Source: Acidobacteriota bacterium (GTDB taxonomy: Bacteria > Acidobacteriota > Vicinamibacteria > Vicinamibacterales > 2-12-FULL-66-21). Taken from it: a stretch of 5,292 nucleotides of DNA. Location: NCBI GenBank assembly GCA_013694635.1, contig JACDCA010000287.1, positions 1-5,292 on the forward strand, written 5' to 3'. Made by a program: the position numbers and the translations under genes. A model generated the notes under the pieces. It worked only from the letters and a program-made list of their open reading frames with translations. It ran no database searches and was not told where the DNA came from. Positions 1 to 5,292 of this stretch are shown here, piece by piece; within the stretch, counting starts at the first letter, position 1, and each line of letters opens with the position of its first letter.

Positions 1-407
1 ATGAGAGCGGCCTGGGCACCGACACGATGGACTTCTTTGTGTCGGCGCTCGTCGGGAAAACGGTGGAGTCGATCAGGGTCGTGGGCAACGTCGGCCTCGG
101 CCTCCTGGGAGATCCAATCCGCGGCGACCAACAGAACGACGTCCTGACGTACGGGTTTTCGCTCGCGCGTGCCGTCCGGCAGGGGCTCGAAGTGGTGGGG
201 GAGATCAACGGCCGGACGTCGCTTCATCCCGCCGAAGAGGTCCCTGTCGGCACCGAGAACCGAAGTGTCGTCAGGGTCGGCGGGCGGTTTACCGCGGCCA
301 CCGTGCGCGTCGATGCGGGAGTGCTCATCGGGTTGACGTCGTCGGATCCGAGCTTTGGCATTACCGCAGGGGTAACGTGGGTGTTTCGCGCCTTCACTAT
401 TCCGTAA
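1..407 (+). CDS. Probable outer-membrane beta-barrel protein, C-terminal fragment (5' truncated)
   Basis: The reading frame is open from the window edge (first full codon at position 3) to TAA at 405-407, so about 135 C-terminal residues are seen and the true start lies outside. The in-frame ATG at 27 is probably internal, because the preceding residues (ESGLGTDT) fit the conserved loop-plus-strand pattern of such barrels. The sequence alternates polar and hydrophobic residues in stretches such as RVVGNVGLGLLG, VRVGGRFTAATVRVDAGVLIGL and GITAGVTWVF. They are separated by Gly/Asp/Asn-rich turns and have an aromatic near the end, as in transmembrane beta-strands of outer-membrane proteins. It resembles the loosely defined 'MetA-pathway of phenol degradation'/transporter-like barrel families, whose members have mostly unproven channel roles. 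Six residues (RAFTIP) follow the usual terminal aromatic strand, and the TAA is completed by the first bases of a repeat. The barrel assignment is reasonably likely, but the exact family is uncertain. Confidence 0.6.
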   Translation, partial: ESGLGTDTMDFFVSALVGKTVESIRVVGNVGLGLLGDPIRGDQQNDVLTYGFSLARAVRQGLEVVGEINGRTSLHPAEEVPVGTENRSVVRVGGRFTAATVRVDAGVLIGLTSSDPSFGITAGVTWVFRAFTIP

Positions 408-456
408 AGGTGGCTGTCCCCTTTTTCGCAGGTCAAAAAGGTGGCTGTCCCCTTTT
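406..456. repeat. Two direct copies of a 20-bp repeat between convergent genes; possible weak bidirectional terminator
   Basis: The 20-mer AAAGGTGGCTGTCCCCTTTT occurs at 406-425 and again, identically, at 437-456, a period of 31 bp. Each copy has imperfect dyad character: an (A)AAAGG arm can pair with CCTTT(T) around a 9-nt TGGCTGTCC loop, with A-rich sequence on one side and T-rich on the other. Transcripts from either strand could therefore form a short hairpin near a U-run. Copy 1 contributes the last two bases of the barrel gene's TAA, and copy 2 contributes one base of the TGA of the minus-strand dehydrogenase. From memory, similar GGGGACAG-type A/T-tailed intergenic repeats are dispersed in several high-GC lineages and are sometimes tied to REP-associated (Y1) transposases. 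That link is inference, and no transposase is present here. Confidence 0.8.
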
Positions 457-2075
457 CAGATTGCGTACACGGCCTCGACGGCAGCGATTTCCTGTTCGAG
501 GCGTTCGGGGGACCATCCGAGTTCCTGCGCCGCCATCCGGCCACAGCCAACGACCGCTTCGGCCCCCGGATGGCCACTGGACCCGAGTGCCGTCCTTCTG
601 ACAACGATGTCGGTGAGGTGCAGGGCCATTTCATGCCGGATGACATGCACCACCTCTGCACGGAGCGTCTCCCAGCCAGGCGCCACCGGTTCACCGAGTT
701 CGGGCCGATCGGCGATGAGACGGACGATGGCGGCGGAGCTCTCGGCGTAGAGAGCACTCAAGTGACGGGTCACCGGTTGCGGCAGCTCCATCGCGGCGGC
801 CCGCGCCGTTTCGATCGCCAGCGCTTCGTGGTCCGCGATCGCCGCTCCCGGGAGCGGCGTCGTTGCCGTCCTGCATCGCGACAGGCGCCGGCCAAGAATG
901 CTCCCGGCAACGTCAACTACGCGCTCCGCCACTCCGCGGGCGGTCGTGTACTTCACGCCGATCACGGTCATCGCTCCGGCGACGCCGTCCTTCGCATGAT
1001 CCCTGATCTCCGGCGCCGACCTTAACTCCGGCTGCCCCGCGCGGTTCAGCGCTGCAGGGACAGCACCTCGATGCACGAGCCGTACGTCCTCGCGCGTGAG
1101 CTTCAGAGCGGGAAACGCCTCGTTCGCCTGCGCGATGAAGGTCTCGAGCTCGCGGGGCGTAACCTCGAGTGCGTGCGGGTCCACGAGTGTGTCCGAGTGG
1201 GCCGTGCCGATCACCGCCCGCCCCCGCCAGGGGACCTGGGTGAGCATGCGGCCGCCCGCCGTCGGCGCGGCAAGCGCGATGTCGCTTGCCGGCTTCGACG
1301 TCACCAGGTTCATGGCTTTCAGTAACGGGTGTGGGCGGTTGACGCCGAAAAGCGCCATCACTTCGCCCGCGCGGGCCCCGGCCGCGTTGACCGTGAGCTT
1401 CGCCCGGATCGTCAGTTCGCGGTCATCCTCGGTGTCCCTGGCGGTGACGCCGGTCACGCGTCCGTTCTGCTTGATCGCTCCAGTCGCTTCGACGTAGTTA
1501 GCGATGTCGGCACGCGACAGATCGGCGGCGGCGGCGAACGCCAGCGCCAGCCGTTCACTCTCGACGATCTGATAGTCGTACCACTGGGCGCCGCCGGTCA
1601 GGTTCTGCGGTTTTACCCCGGCGAACAGGCGAAGCGTCGCCGCCTTCGAGAGGAGCTTCGGGCGAGGAAGATGGAGTTCAGGCTCGACGCCGACATTCCG
1701 GTGCCTGCCGAGCCACGCGTCGACTCGGAATGCGCCGCGCAACGCGACGCGGCTCTTGACCGCCGATCGGTACGTGCCGACGAGAAACGGCAGCGGGCGC
1801 AGGAACCACGGTGCAATCCTGCCGAGCGCCCGGCGCTCGTGAATGGCTTCGCGGGCGCGGTCGAGCCGCCCCGATTGAAGCGAGCGAAGGCCGCCGTGAA
1901 CCGTTTTCTGATGATTGAATGACGCTCCGCTGCCGAAGTCGGATGCTTCGATCAGCGCCGTTTTCAGCCCGCGGCTCGCCGCGTCGTACGCGATTGCGAG
2001 TCCGTAGACCCCTCCGCCGACGACGAGCAGATCGTATTCTCCCGTCTCGAACCGCTGTGTGTCGCGTGGCCGCAT
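456..2075 (-). CDS. glpD: GlpD-family FAD-dependent glycerol-3-phosphate dehydrogenase/oxidoreductase
   Basis: The 539-residue length is typical of aerobic glycerol-3-phosphate dehydrogenases. These oxidise sn-glycerol 3-phosphate to dihydroxyacetone phosphate at the inner membrane face and pass electrons to quinone. The N-terminus has the Rossmann dinucleotide fold: VVGGGVYG (G20, G22, G25), then the ribose-binding acidic residue E43 in ALIEASDFGSG. HGGLR lies at 60-64. GGAQWYDYQIVESERLAL and NYVEATG (about 161-199) match the GlpD middle region. NAAG, then VPWRGRAVIGTAHSD and GVKYTTARGVAERVVD, match the later FAD/substrate motifs. The C-terminus (about 440-535, with VVHVIRHEMALHLTDIVVRRT and AAQELGWS) fits the alpha-helical DAO_C domain. 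Atypically, the usual TSSxxSTKLIHGG stretch is ASFNHQKTVHGG, so the substrate may differ and the symbol is family-level only. ATG at 2075 starts shortly before the Rossmann fold and lacks a clear Shine-Dalgarno. The gene is divergent from the methyltransferase operon and convergent with the barrel gene. Confidence 0.82.
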   Translation of the reverse strand: MRPRDTQRFETGEYDLLVVGGGVYGLAIAYDAASRGLKTALIEASDFGSGASFNHQKTVHGGLRSLQSGRLDRAREAIHERRALGRIAPWFLRPLPFLVGTYRSAVKSRVALRGAFRVDAWLGRHRNVGVEPELHLPRPKLLSKAATLRLFAGVKPQNLTGGAQWYDYQIVESERLALAFAAAADLSRADIANYVEATGAIKQNGRVTGVTARDTEDDRELTIRAKLTVNAAGARAGEVMALFGVNRPHPLLKAMNLVTSKPASDIALAAPTAGGRMLTQVPWRGRAVIGTAHSDTLVDPHALEVTPRELETFIAQANEAFPALKLTREDVRLVHRGAVPAALNRAGQPELRSAPEIRDHAKDGVAGAMTVIGVKYTTARGVAERVVDVAGSILGRRLSRCRTATTPLPGAAIADHEALAIETARAAAMELPQPVTRHLSALYAESSAAIVRLIADRPELGEPVAPGWETLRAEVVHVIRHEMALHLTDIVVRRTALGSSGHPGAEAVVGCGRMAAQELGWSPERLEQEIAAVEAVYAI

Positions 2076-2100
2076 GCTGTTTTACTTTATAGTAGGCGCC
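2076..2100. promoter_or_regulatory. Compact AT-rich divergent promoter candidate with symmetric -10 elements
   Basis: These 25 bp separate the ATG of the minus-strand dehydrogenase from the preferred GTG of the methyltransferase, and they stand out as AT-rich in a GC-rich window. The core TACTTTATAGTA (2083-2094) has mirrored TACT/AGTA arms. On the + strand TATAGT (2088-2093) is one mismatch from TATAAT and would place the transcript start near 2100, essentially at the GTG. On the - strand TACTAT (2094 to 2089) or TATAAA (2091 to 2086) would start a transcript only a few bases before the ATG at 2075. I see no good -35 hexamer at 17 bp on either strand. Both mRNAs would be leaderless or nearly so. 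AGTAGG (2091-2096) is the only Shine-Dalgarno-like string, 4 nt before the GTG. Confidence 0.5.
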
Positions 2101-2874
2101 GTGTCCCGCCCCGGCGCTTCGACGACTGCTGACGTCCGAGACTACTGGAACCAGCACATACATGACCTGGAGATTACGTCCCATCCCGTAGGCACCCCGG
2201 AATTTTTCGCGGACCTGGATCAGTACCACTTCGAGAAACTTCACCATCTACTCCGGCTGGTCGATTTCGACGGCTACCGCGGCAAGCGTGTCCTGGAAGT
2301 GGGCTGCGGCGCCGGCACCGACCTGGCGCGGTTTGCCCGCGGCGGTGCCATCGTGACGGGTGTCGATCTCTCGCAGTCGGCCATCGCGCTCGCGCGACAG
2401 AACTTCGAGCAGCAGGGGCTGCACGCTGACCTGCGTGAGGCGGACGGCGAACAGCTTCCGTTCGAGGACGACGCGTTCGACCTCGTGTATGCCCACGGTG
2501 TCGTGCAATACACGCCAGGCGCGCGGAAGCTGGTCGACGAATGCCGGCGTGTCCTGAAGCCGGGCGGGCAAGCGGTCTTCCAGGTGTACAACCGCATTTC
2601 CTGGCTGAATGCGCTCTCGAAGGTAATGAAGGTCCCGCTCGAGCACGAGGACGCGCCGGTTCTGCGGAAGTATACGGCCGGGGAGTACCTTGAACTGCTG
2701 CGCGGATTCAAGGACGTGAGGATCGTCGAGGAACGGTTCCCGGTGAAGTCGCGCCTGCACGGTGGCTGGAAGGGGACGCTTTTCAACACCGTCTTCGTCG
2801 GAACGTTCAACGCGTTGCCCCGCGCACTCGTGCGCCGATTCGGCTGGCACCTGCTGGCGTTTTGCAGAAAATAG
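2101..2874 (+). CDS. Class I SAM-dependent methyltransferase
   Basis: This 257-residue cytosolic protein has a seven-strand Rossmann-like methyltransferase core. Motif I is VLEVGCGAGTD (E66 to G72 forming the SAM loop), followed by the ribose-binding acid D89 in VTGVDLS. Next come the adenine-region motif ADGEQLPFEDDAFDLVYAHGV (D115 onward) and the RRVLKPGGQAVF strand-turn (about 149-159). This is the Methyltransf_11/25 (UbiE-like) pattern. The N-terminal part (RDYWNQHIHDLEIT to about residue 50) and the C-terminal part after 160 are probably substrate-recognition regions, and I cannot name the methyl acceptor. The frame stays open upstream to an ATG at 2059. I prefer GTG 2101 because the extra residues (including MLFYFIVGA) would be encoded by the AT-rich promoter spacer and would overlap the dehydrogenase start. 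It is first in a run with dapF, whose GTG begins 1 bp after this stop. Confidence 0.85.
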   Translation: MSRPGASTTADVRDYWNQHIHDLEITSHPVGTPEFFADLDQYHFEKLHHLLRLVDFDGYRGKRVLEVGCGAGTDLARFARGGAIVTGVDLSQSAIALARQNFEQQGLHADLREADGEQLPFEDDAFDLVYAHGVVQYTPGARKLVDECRRVLKPGGQAVFQVYNRISWLNALSKVMKVPLEHEDAPVLRKYTAGEYLELLRGFKDVRIVEERFPVKSRLHGGWKGTLFNTVFVGTFNALPRALVRRFGWHLLAFCRK

Positions 2875-2875
2875 C

Positions 2876-3685
2876 GTGAACCTGATCAAAGCTCACGCCT
2901 ACGGCAACGACTTCCTGCTGCTGGAGAACCGTGAACTTGACGACATGCCGGATCGCGCGACGCTGACGCGCGCCGTGTGCGACCGCCACCGCGGTCTCGG
3001 CGCCGACGGTCTGATTGCCTTCAAGCTCGAGGGGGAATCGCGCGCGCGCATGGCGCTCTTGAATGCCGACGGCAGCTACTCCGAGGTTTCGGGTAACGGA
3101 GTGCGGTGCCTGGCGGCTTGGATGGCGATGGAGGGCGATCTCTCGATAGGGGCCGCGATCGAAGTGGACACGGACGCCGGGACGAAGCGCCTGGAGCTGC
3201 TGGAGCGGACCGATGCGGAGTTCACGTTTCGCGCGGCGATGGGGGCTCCGGAGGACGTCCGCATGGCGCGCATCGACGTCAACGGCACGGCGATCGACGC
3301 GGCGACCTTGCGCGTGGGAAATCCGCAGTGCGTCGTCCTCGGGGACGTTACCGTCGAGCGGCTGCGGGGTCTGGCGGCATCGCTGGCCGTGCATCCGCAC
3401 TTTCCCGCCGGCACAAATGTCGAACTCGCCGCGGTCGAAGCCCCGGACCGCGTGCGCATCCTGATCTGGGAGCGGGGCGTCGGGCCGACGGAGTCGTCGG
3501 GCACAGGCGCGTGCGCGGCAGCGGTTGCCGCGATTGCGTTCGGCGGCGCCGCACGTTCGCTGGACGTCGTGTCGCCGGGCGGCGTCCAGCATGTCGAATG
3601 GCGCGACGAGGGACTGTTTCTGACCGGCAGCGCGCAGGTCCTCGCCGTCTGCAGCTGGTACGGGAGACGCGCGCCAGGTGCGTAA
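2876..3685 (+). CDS. dapF: Diaminopimelate epimerase (DapF) family protein with both catalytic cysteines replaced by serine
   Basis: DapF interconverts LL- and meso-diaminopimelate, the last step before the lysine/peptidoglycan branch. It uses two cysteines as a base/acid pair at the interface of two similar domains. This 269-residue protein has the right length and order of motifs: KAHAYGNDFLLL (N11), HRGLGADG (38-45), NADGS (N63), SGNGVRC (72-78), VGNPQCV (N149), GTNVEL (N181), WERGVGPTESSGTGAC (E199, R200, G209, T210). The substrate-contact residues known for the family are therefore kept. However, the cysteine before GNG is Ser72 (codon 3089-3091), the cysteine before GTG is Ser208 (codon 3497-3499), and the usual GNPH histidine is Gln151. 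The protein may be a serine-type DapF or an enzyme with a different activity. GTG 2876 is chosen because family homology starts there (MNLIKAHAYGNDF); the open frame upstream to 2762 overlaps the methyltransferase. No Shine-Dalgarno is visible, so coupling from the upstream stop 1 bp away is likely. Confidence 0.86.
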   Translation: MNLIKAHAYGNDFLLLENRELDDMPDRATLTRAVCDRHRGLGADGLIAFKLEGESRARMALLNADGSYSEVSGNGVRCLAAWMAMEGDLSIGAAIEVDTDAGTKRLELLERTDAEFTFRAAMGAPEDVRMARIDVNGTAIDAATLRVGNPQCVVLGDVTVERLRGLAASLAVHPHFPAGTNVELAAVEAPDRVRILIWERGVGPTESSGTGACAAAVAAIAFGGAARSLDVVSPGGVQHVEWRDEGLFLTGSAQVLAVCSWYGRRAPGA

Positions 3686-5198
3686 GGCGCACGAGGCGGT
3701 TGGTTCGGTGGAGGTCTACTCACCGGCCGAGGAACTCTTCAACCGGCGGCGTCGCACTGCCGGCCTGTTGCTCGGCCCTGCACTGCTCATCGCACTGCTC
3801 GTCGCGCCGCTGCCAATCCCCGCGCCGGCGCATCGCCTCGCCGCGATTCTCGCCATGATGGTGGTGTTGTGGATGACCGAGGCGCTGCCGCTCGCGGTAA
3901 CGGCACTGATCGGTCCTGTATTGGCGGTGGTCCTGCGTGTGGCGCCGGCGCGCACAGCGTTCGCGCCGTTCGCCGACCCGATCATATTTCTGTTCATCGG
4001 CAGCTTCATGCTTGCCGAAGCGATGTTCGTCCACGGCCTCGACCGGCGCATCGCGTACGGCGCCCTGTCGTCGCCGCTGGTGGGCCGGAGCCTCCTCCGC
4101 ATTCTGATCGTGTACGGGGGCGTGACCGCCGGGATCTCCATGTGGATCAGCAATACCGCCACGACGGCGATGATGTTTCCGATCGGGCTCTCGATCGTCG
4201 CCCACCTGACGGAGGGACGCGAAGCGGAAAAGGGCACCCGCGACTTCGCGATCGCCATGATGCTGATCGCGGCGTTTGGCGCGTCGATTGGCGGCATCGC
4301 CACGCCGATCGGGACCCCGCCGAACCTGATCGGCATCGGCATGCTGAACCGCATTGCCGGAGTGGAGATCTCCTTTTTCCAGTGGATGCTGCTGGGCGTG
4401 CCGATCGTGGTACTGCTGTTCGGCTTTGTCATCGCGTATTTCTATTTCACCTCCCTGCGCGGCCTGACGCTCGACATGTCCAGGACGTCGCGTATTCGTG
4501 AGGAGCTCCAACGGCTTGGCCCCCCCTCCCCGGGTCAACGGAATGTTCTGTTTGCGTTCGGTGTGACCGTCGTCCTCTGGCTCCTGCCGGGTGTCCTGAC
4601 GATCGCTGGTCTCGGGGAAGCCGCCTTCGCGCGCGGATACGCAGCTGCGGTGCCCGAATCGGTGGGAGCAATGACCGGCGCCATCCTGCTGTTCGTCCTG
4701 CCGGTCGCCTGGCGGGCGCGGAAATTCACACTGAGCTGGGACGAAGCGGTTCGCATCGACTGGGGAATCATCCTGCTCTTTGGCGGCGGTCTCGCGATGG
4801 GGGAGCTTGCGTTTTCAACCGGGCTGGCGGAGTCGATCGGACGCGGGATCACGTCGTGGCTGCCGAACCAGTCGGAGTTCGCGCTGACGGTGCTGTTCAC
4901 CGCAGTCGCGATCGTGATGTCGGAAGCGGCATCCAACACGGCGTCCGCCACCATGATCGTGCCGGTCGCGATCGCGGTGTCTCAGGCGGCCGGCGTCAAC
5001 CCGCTGATACCTGCGCTCGGCGCCACGCTCGGGGCATCCATGGGGTTCATGATGCCCATCTCCACACCGCCGAACGCGATCGTCTACAGCTCCGGGCACG
5101 TGCCGATCACCGCGATGATGCGGCACGGCGTCGCGCTGGACGTCGTCGGATTCATCCTGATCGTGGCGCTGGTCCTGACGCTCGGCCGCCTTCTGTAG
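3678..5198 (+). CDS. SLC13/DASS family sodium:anion (dicarboxylate-type) symporter
   Basis: This 506-residue, strongly hydrophobic inner-membrane protein has many membrane spans and a short Arg-rich cytosolic N-terminus (FNRRRR, 21-26). The family duplication is clear. The first half has SNT at 158-160 (WISNTATTAMM) and TPPN at 213-216 (ATPIGTPPNLIGIG). The second half has SNT at 419-421 (SEAASNTASATM) and TPPN at 463-466 (MPISTPPNAIVYSSG). In the characterised bacterial member VcINDY these paired motifs form the two sodium sites and bind the carboxylate, so sodium-coupled uptake of a di- or tricarboxylate is likely. Sulfate or another anion cannot be excluded. WMTEALPLAVTAL (65-77) and ADPIIFLFIGSFMLAEAM (99-116) are further family blocks. 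The GTG at 3678 overlaps the dapF stop by 8 bp. An in-frame GTG at 3708, giving MEVYSPAEELFNRR, is an equally reasonable start. Both sites have weak Shine-Dalgarno sequences, and co-translation with dapF is likely. Confidence 0.9.
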   Translation: MRKAHEAVGSVEVYSPAEELFNRRRRTAGLLLGPALLIALLVAPLPIPAPAHRLAAILAMMVVLWMTEALPLAVTALIGPVLAVVLRVAPARTAFAPFADPIIFLFIGSFMLAEAMFVHGLDRRIAYGALSSPLVGRSLLRILIVYGGVTAGISMWISNTATTAMMFPIGLSIVAHLTEGREAEKGTRDFAIAMMLIAAFGASIGGIATPIGTPPNLIGIGMLNRIAGVEISFFQWMLLGVPIVVLLFGFVIAYFYFTSLRGLTLDMSRTSRIREELQRLGPPSPGQRNVLFAFGVTVVLWLLPGVLTIAGLGEAAFARGYAAAVPESVGAMTGAILLFVLPVAWRARKFTLSWDEAVRIDWGIILLFGGGLAMGELAFSTGLAESIGRGITSWLPNQSEFALTVLFTAVAIVMSEAASNTASATMIVPVAIAVSQAAGVNPLIPALGATLGASMGFMMPISTPPNAIVYSSGHVPITAMMRHGVALDVVGFILIVALVLTLGRLL

Positions 5199-5292
5199 AT
5201 TGCAGCGTCTGCCAATTTGGAGGCTGGCGGAGGCTGCGGGGACTGCGACGCGGGCTCAGCGGCGACGCCGCGGTGGTTTAGCGGGGCGTGCC
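5199..5292. other. Downstream non-coding tail, no gene recognised
   Basis: After the transporter stop there is no credible reading frame on either strand up to the window edge. It holds a near-tandem decamer, GGAGGCTGGC/GGAGGCTGCG (5219-5238). It also holds a small GC dyad GCGGC-GAC-GCCGC (5259-5271 including flanks) that lacks a following T-run, so it is at best a poor intrinsic terminator. GGAGG could be a ribosome-binding site for something beyond the window, but no start codon follows at a suitable distance. I see no tRNA or riboswitch signature. Confidence 0.4.

Noticed and set aside
224..757. Long minus-strand reading frame crossing the repeat and the barrel gene
   Set aside because: It overlaps the dehydrogenase C-terminus and the barrel gene in other frames, and its product is Arg/Ser/Pro-rich with no family motif. 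It includes translated repeat sequence (KGTATF, KGDSHLYG), a typical artefact.
2059..2100. Upstream ATG starts (2059, 2074) for the methyltransferase
   Set aside because: They would make the gene overlap the divergent dehydrogenase start and would turn the AT-rich promoter spacer into coding sequence. The GTG at 2101 leaves the conserved N-terminus intact.
2762..2875. Upstream in-frame extension of dapF
   Set aside because: The 38 extra residues are Ser/Arg-rich, lie fully inside the methyltransferase gene and precede the family's usual N-terminus.
2807..3592. Minus-strand 261-codon frame opposite dapF
   Set aside because: It is an Arg/Ala-rich shadow of dapF with no recognisable domain and no support from start-site context.
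3716..4538. Two long minus-strand open frames opposite the transporter gene (238 and 272 codons)
   Set aside because: High-GC DNA leaves long antisense frames. Their products are low-complexity (His/Arg/Asp-rich or Ala/Arg/Thr-rich) and show no motif, while the + strand frame is an unmistakable SLC13 transporter.
835..4975. GCGATCGC octamers at 835, 4248 and 4968
   Set aside because: Three copies in 5.3 kb of GC-rich coding DNA with frequent Ala/Ile/Arg codons is not striking, and they show no positional pattern.
5199..5292. Possible tRNA start or strong terminator in the 3' tail
   Set aside because: TGGTTTAGCGGGG is faintly D-arm-like, but there is no pairing acceptor stem or T-loop before the window ends. 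The GC dyad at 5259-5271 has only a 5-bp stem with a triloop and no T-run.

Overview
The window is high-GC bacterial chromosomal DNA carrying five protein genes with almost no spacing between them. There are no RNA genes, CRISPR arrays, insertion sequences or phage genes that I can support. The gene content is mostly housekeeping: outer membrane, glycerol-phosphate redox, lysine/peptidoglycan precursor and transport. GTG starts, coding style and the sort of A-tract/T-tract flanked intergenic repeat seen here suggest a soil- or sediment-type lineage such as Acidobacteriota. That assignment is inference from pattern memory and has not been tested by phylogeny.

Layout. Positions 1-407 (+) hold the C-terminal end of a probable outer-membrane beta-barrel protein, cut by the window edge. 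Positions 456-2075 (-) hold a complete GlpD-family FAD-dependent dehydrogenase. These two genes converge, and the 48 bp between their stop codons is almost entirely two 31-bp-spaced copies of a 20-bp repeat that touches both stop codons. The FAD enzyme diverges from a three-gene + strand run through a 25-bp AT-rich spacer (2076-2100), which looks like a compact symmetric bidirectional promoter. The run is a class I SAM methyltransferase (2101-2874), a DapF-family epimerase (2876-3685) and a SLC13/DASS sodium-coupled anion transporter (3678-5198). The junctions are a 1-bp gap and an 8-bp overlap, so this is very probably one operon with translational coupling. The last 94 bp (5199-5292) contain no recognisable gene.

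How the genes relate. DapF normally makes meso-diaminopimelate for lysine and cell wall. The transporter probably brings in dicarboxylates or a related anion, and the methyltransferase substrate is unknown. No single pathway obviously links the three.

The most notable observation is that the DapF homologue keeps its substrate-binding residues, but both catalytic cysteines are serine (Ser72 and Ser208), and the histidine after its GNP motif is glutamine. Either this lineage has a serine-based variant of the epimerase or the enzyme has changed chemistry. The GlpD-like enzyme also departs from the usual GlpD signature next to its FAD site. I found no convincing multi-gene novel system beyond these points.
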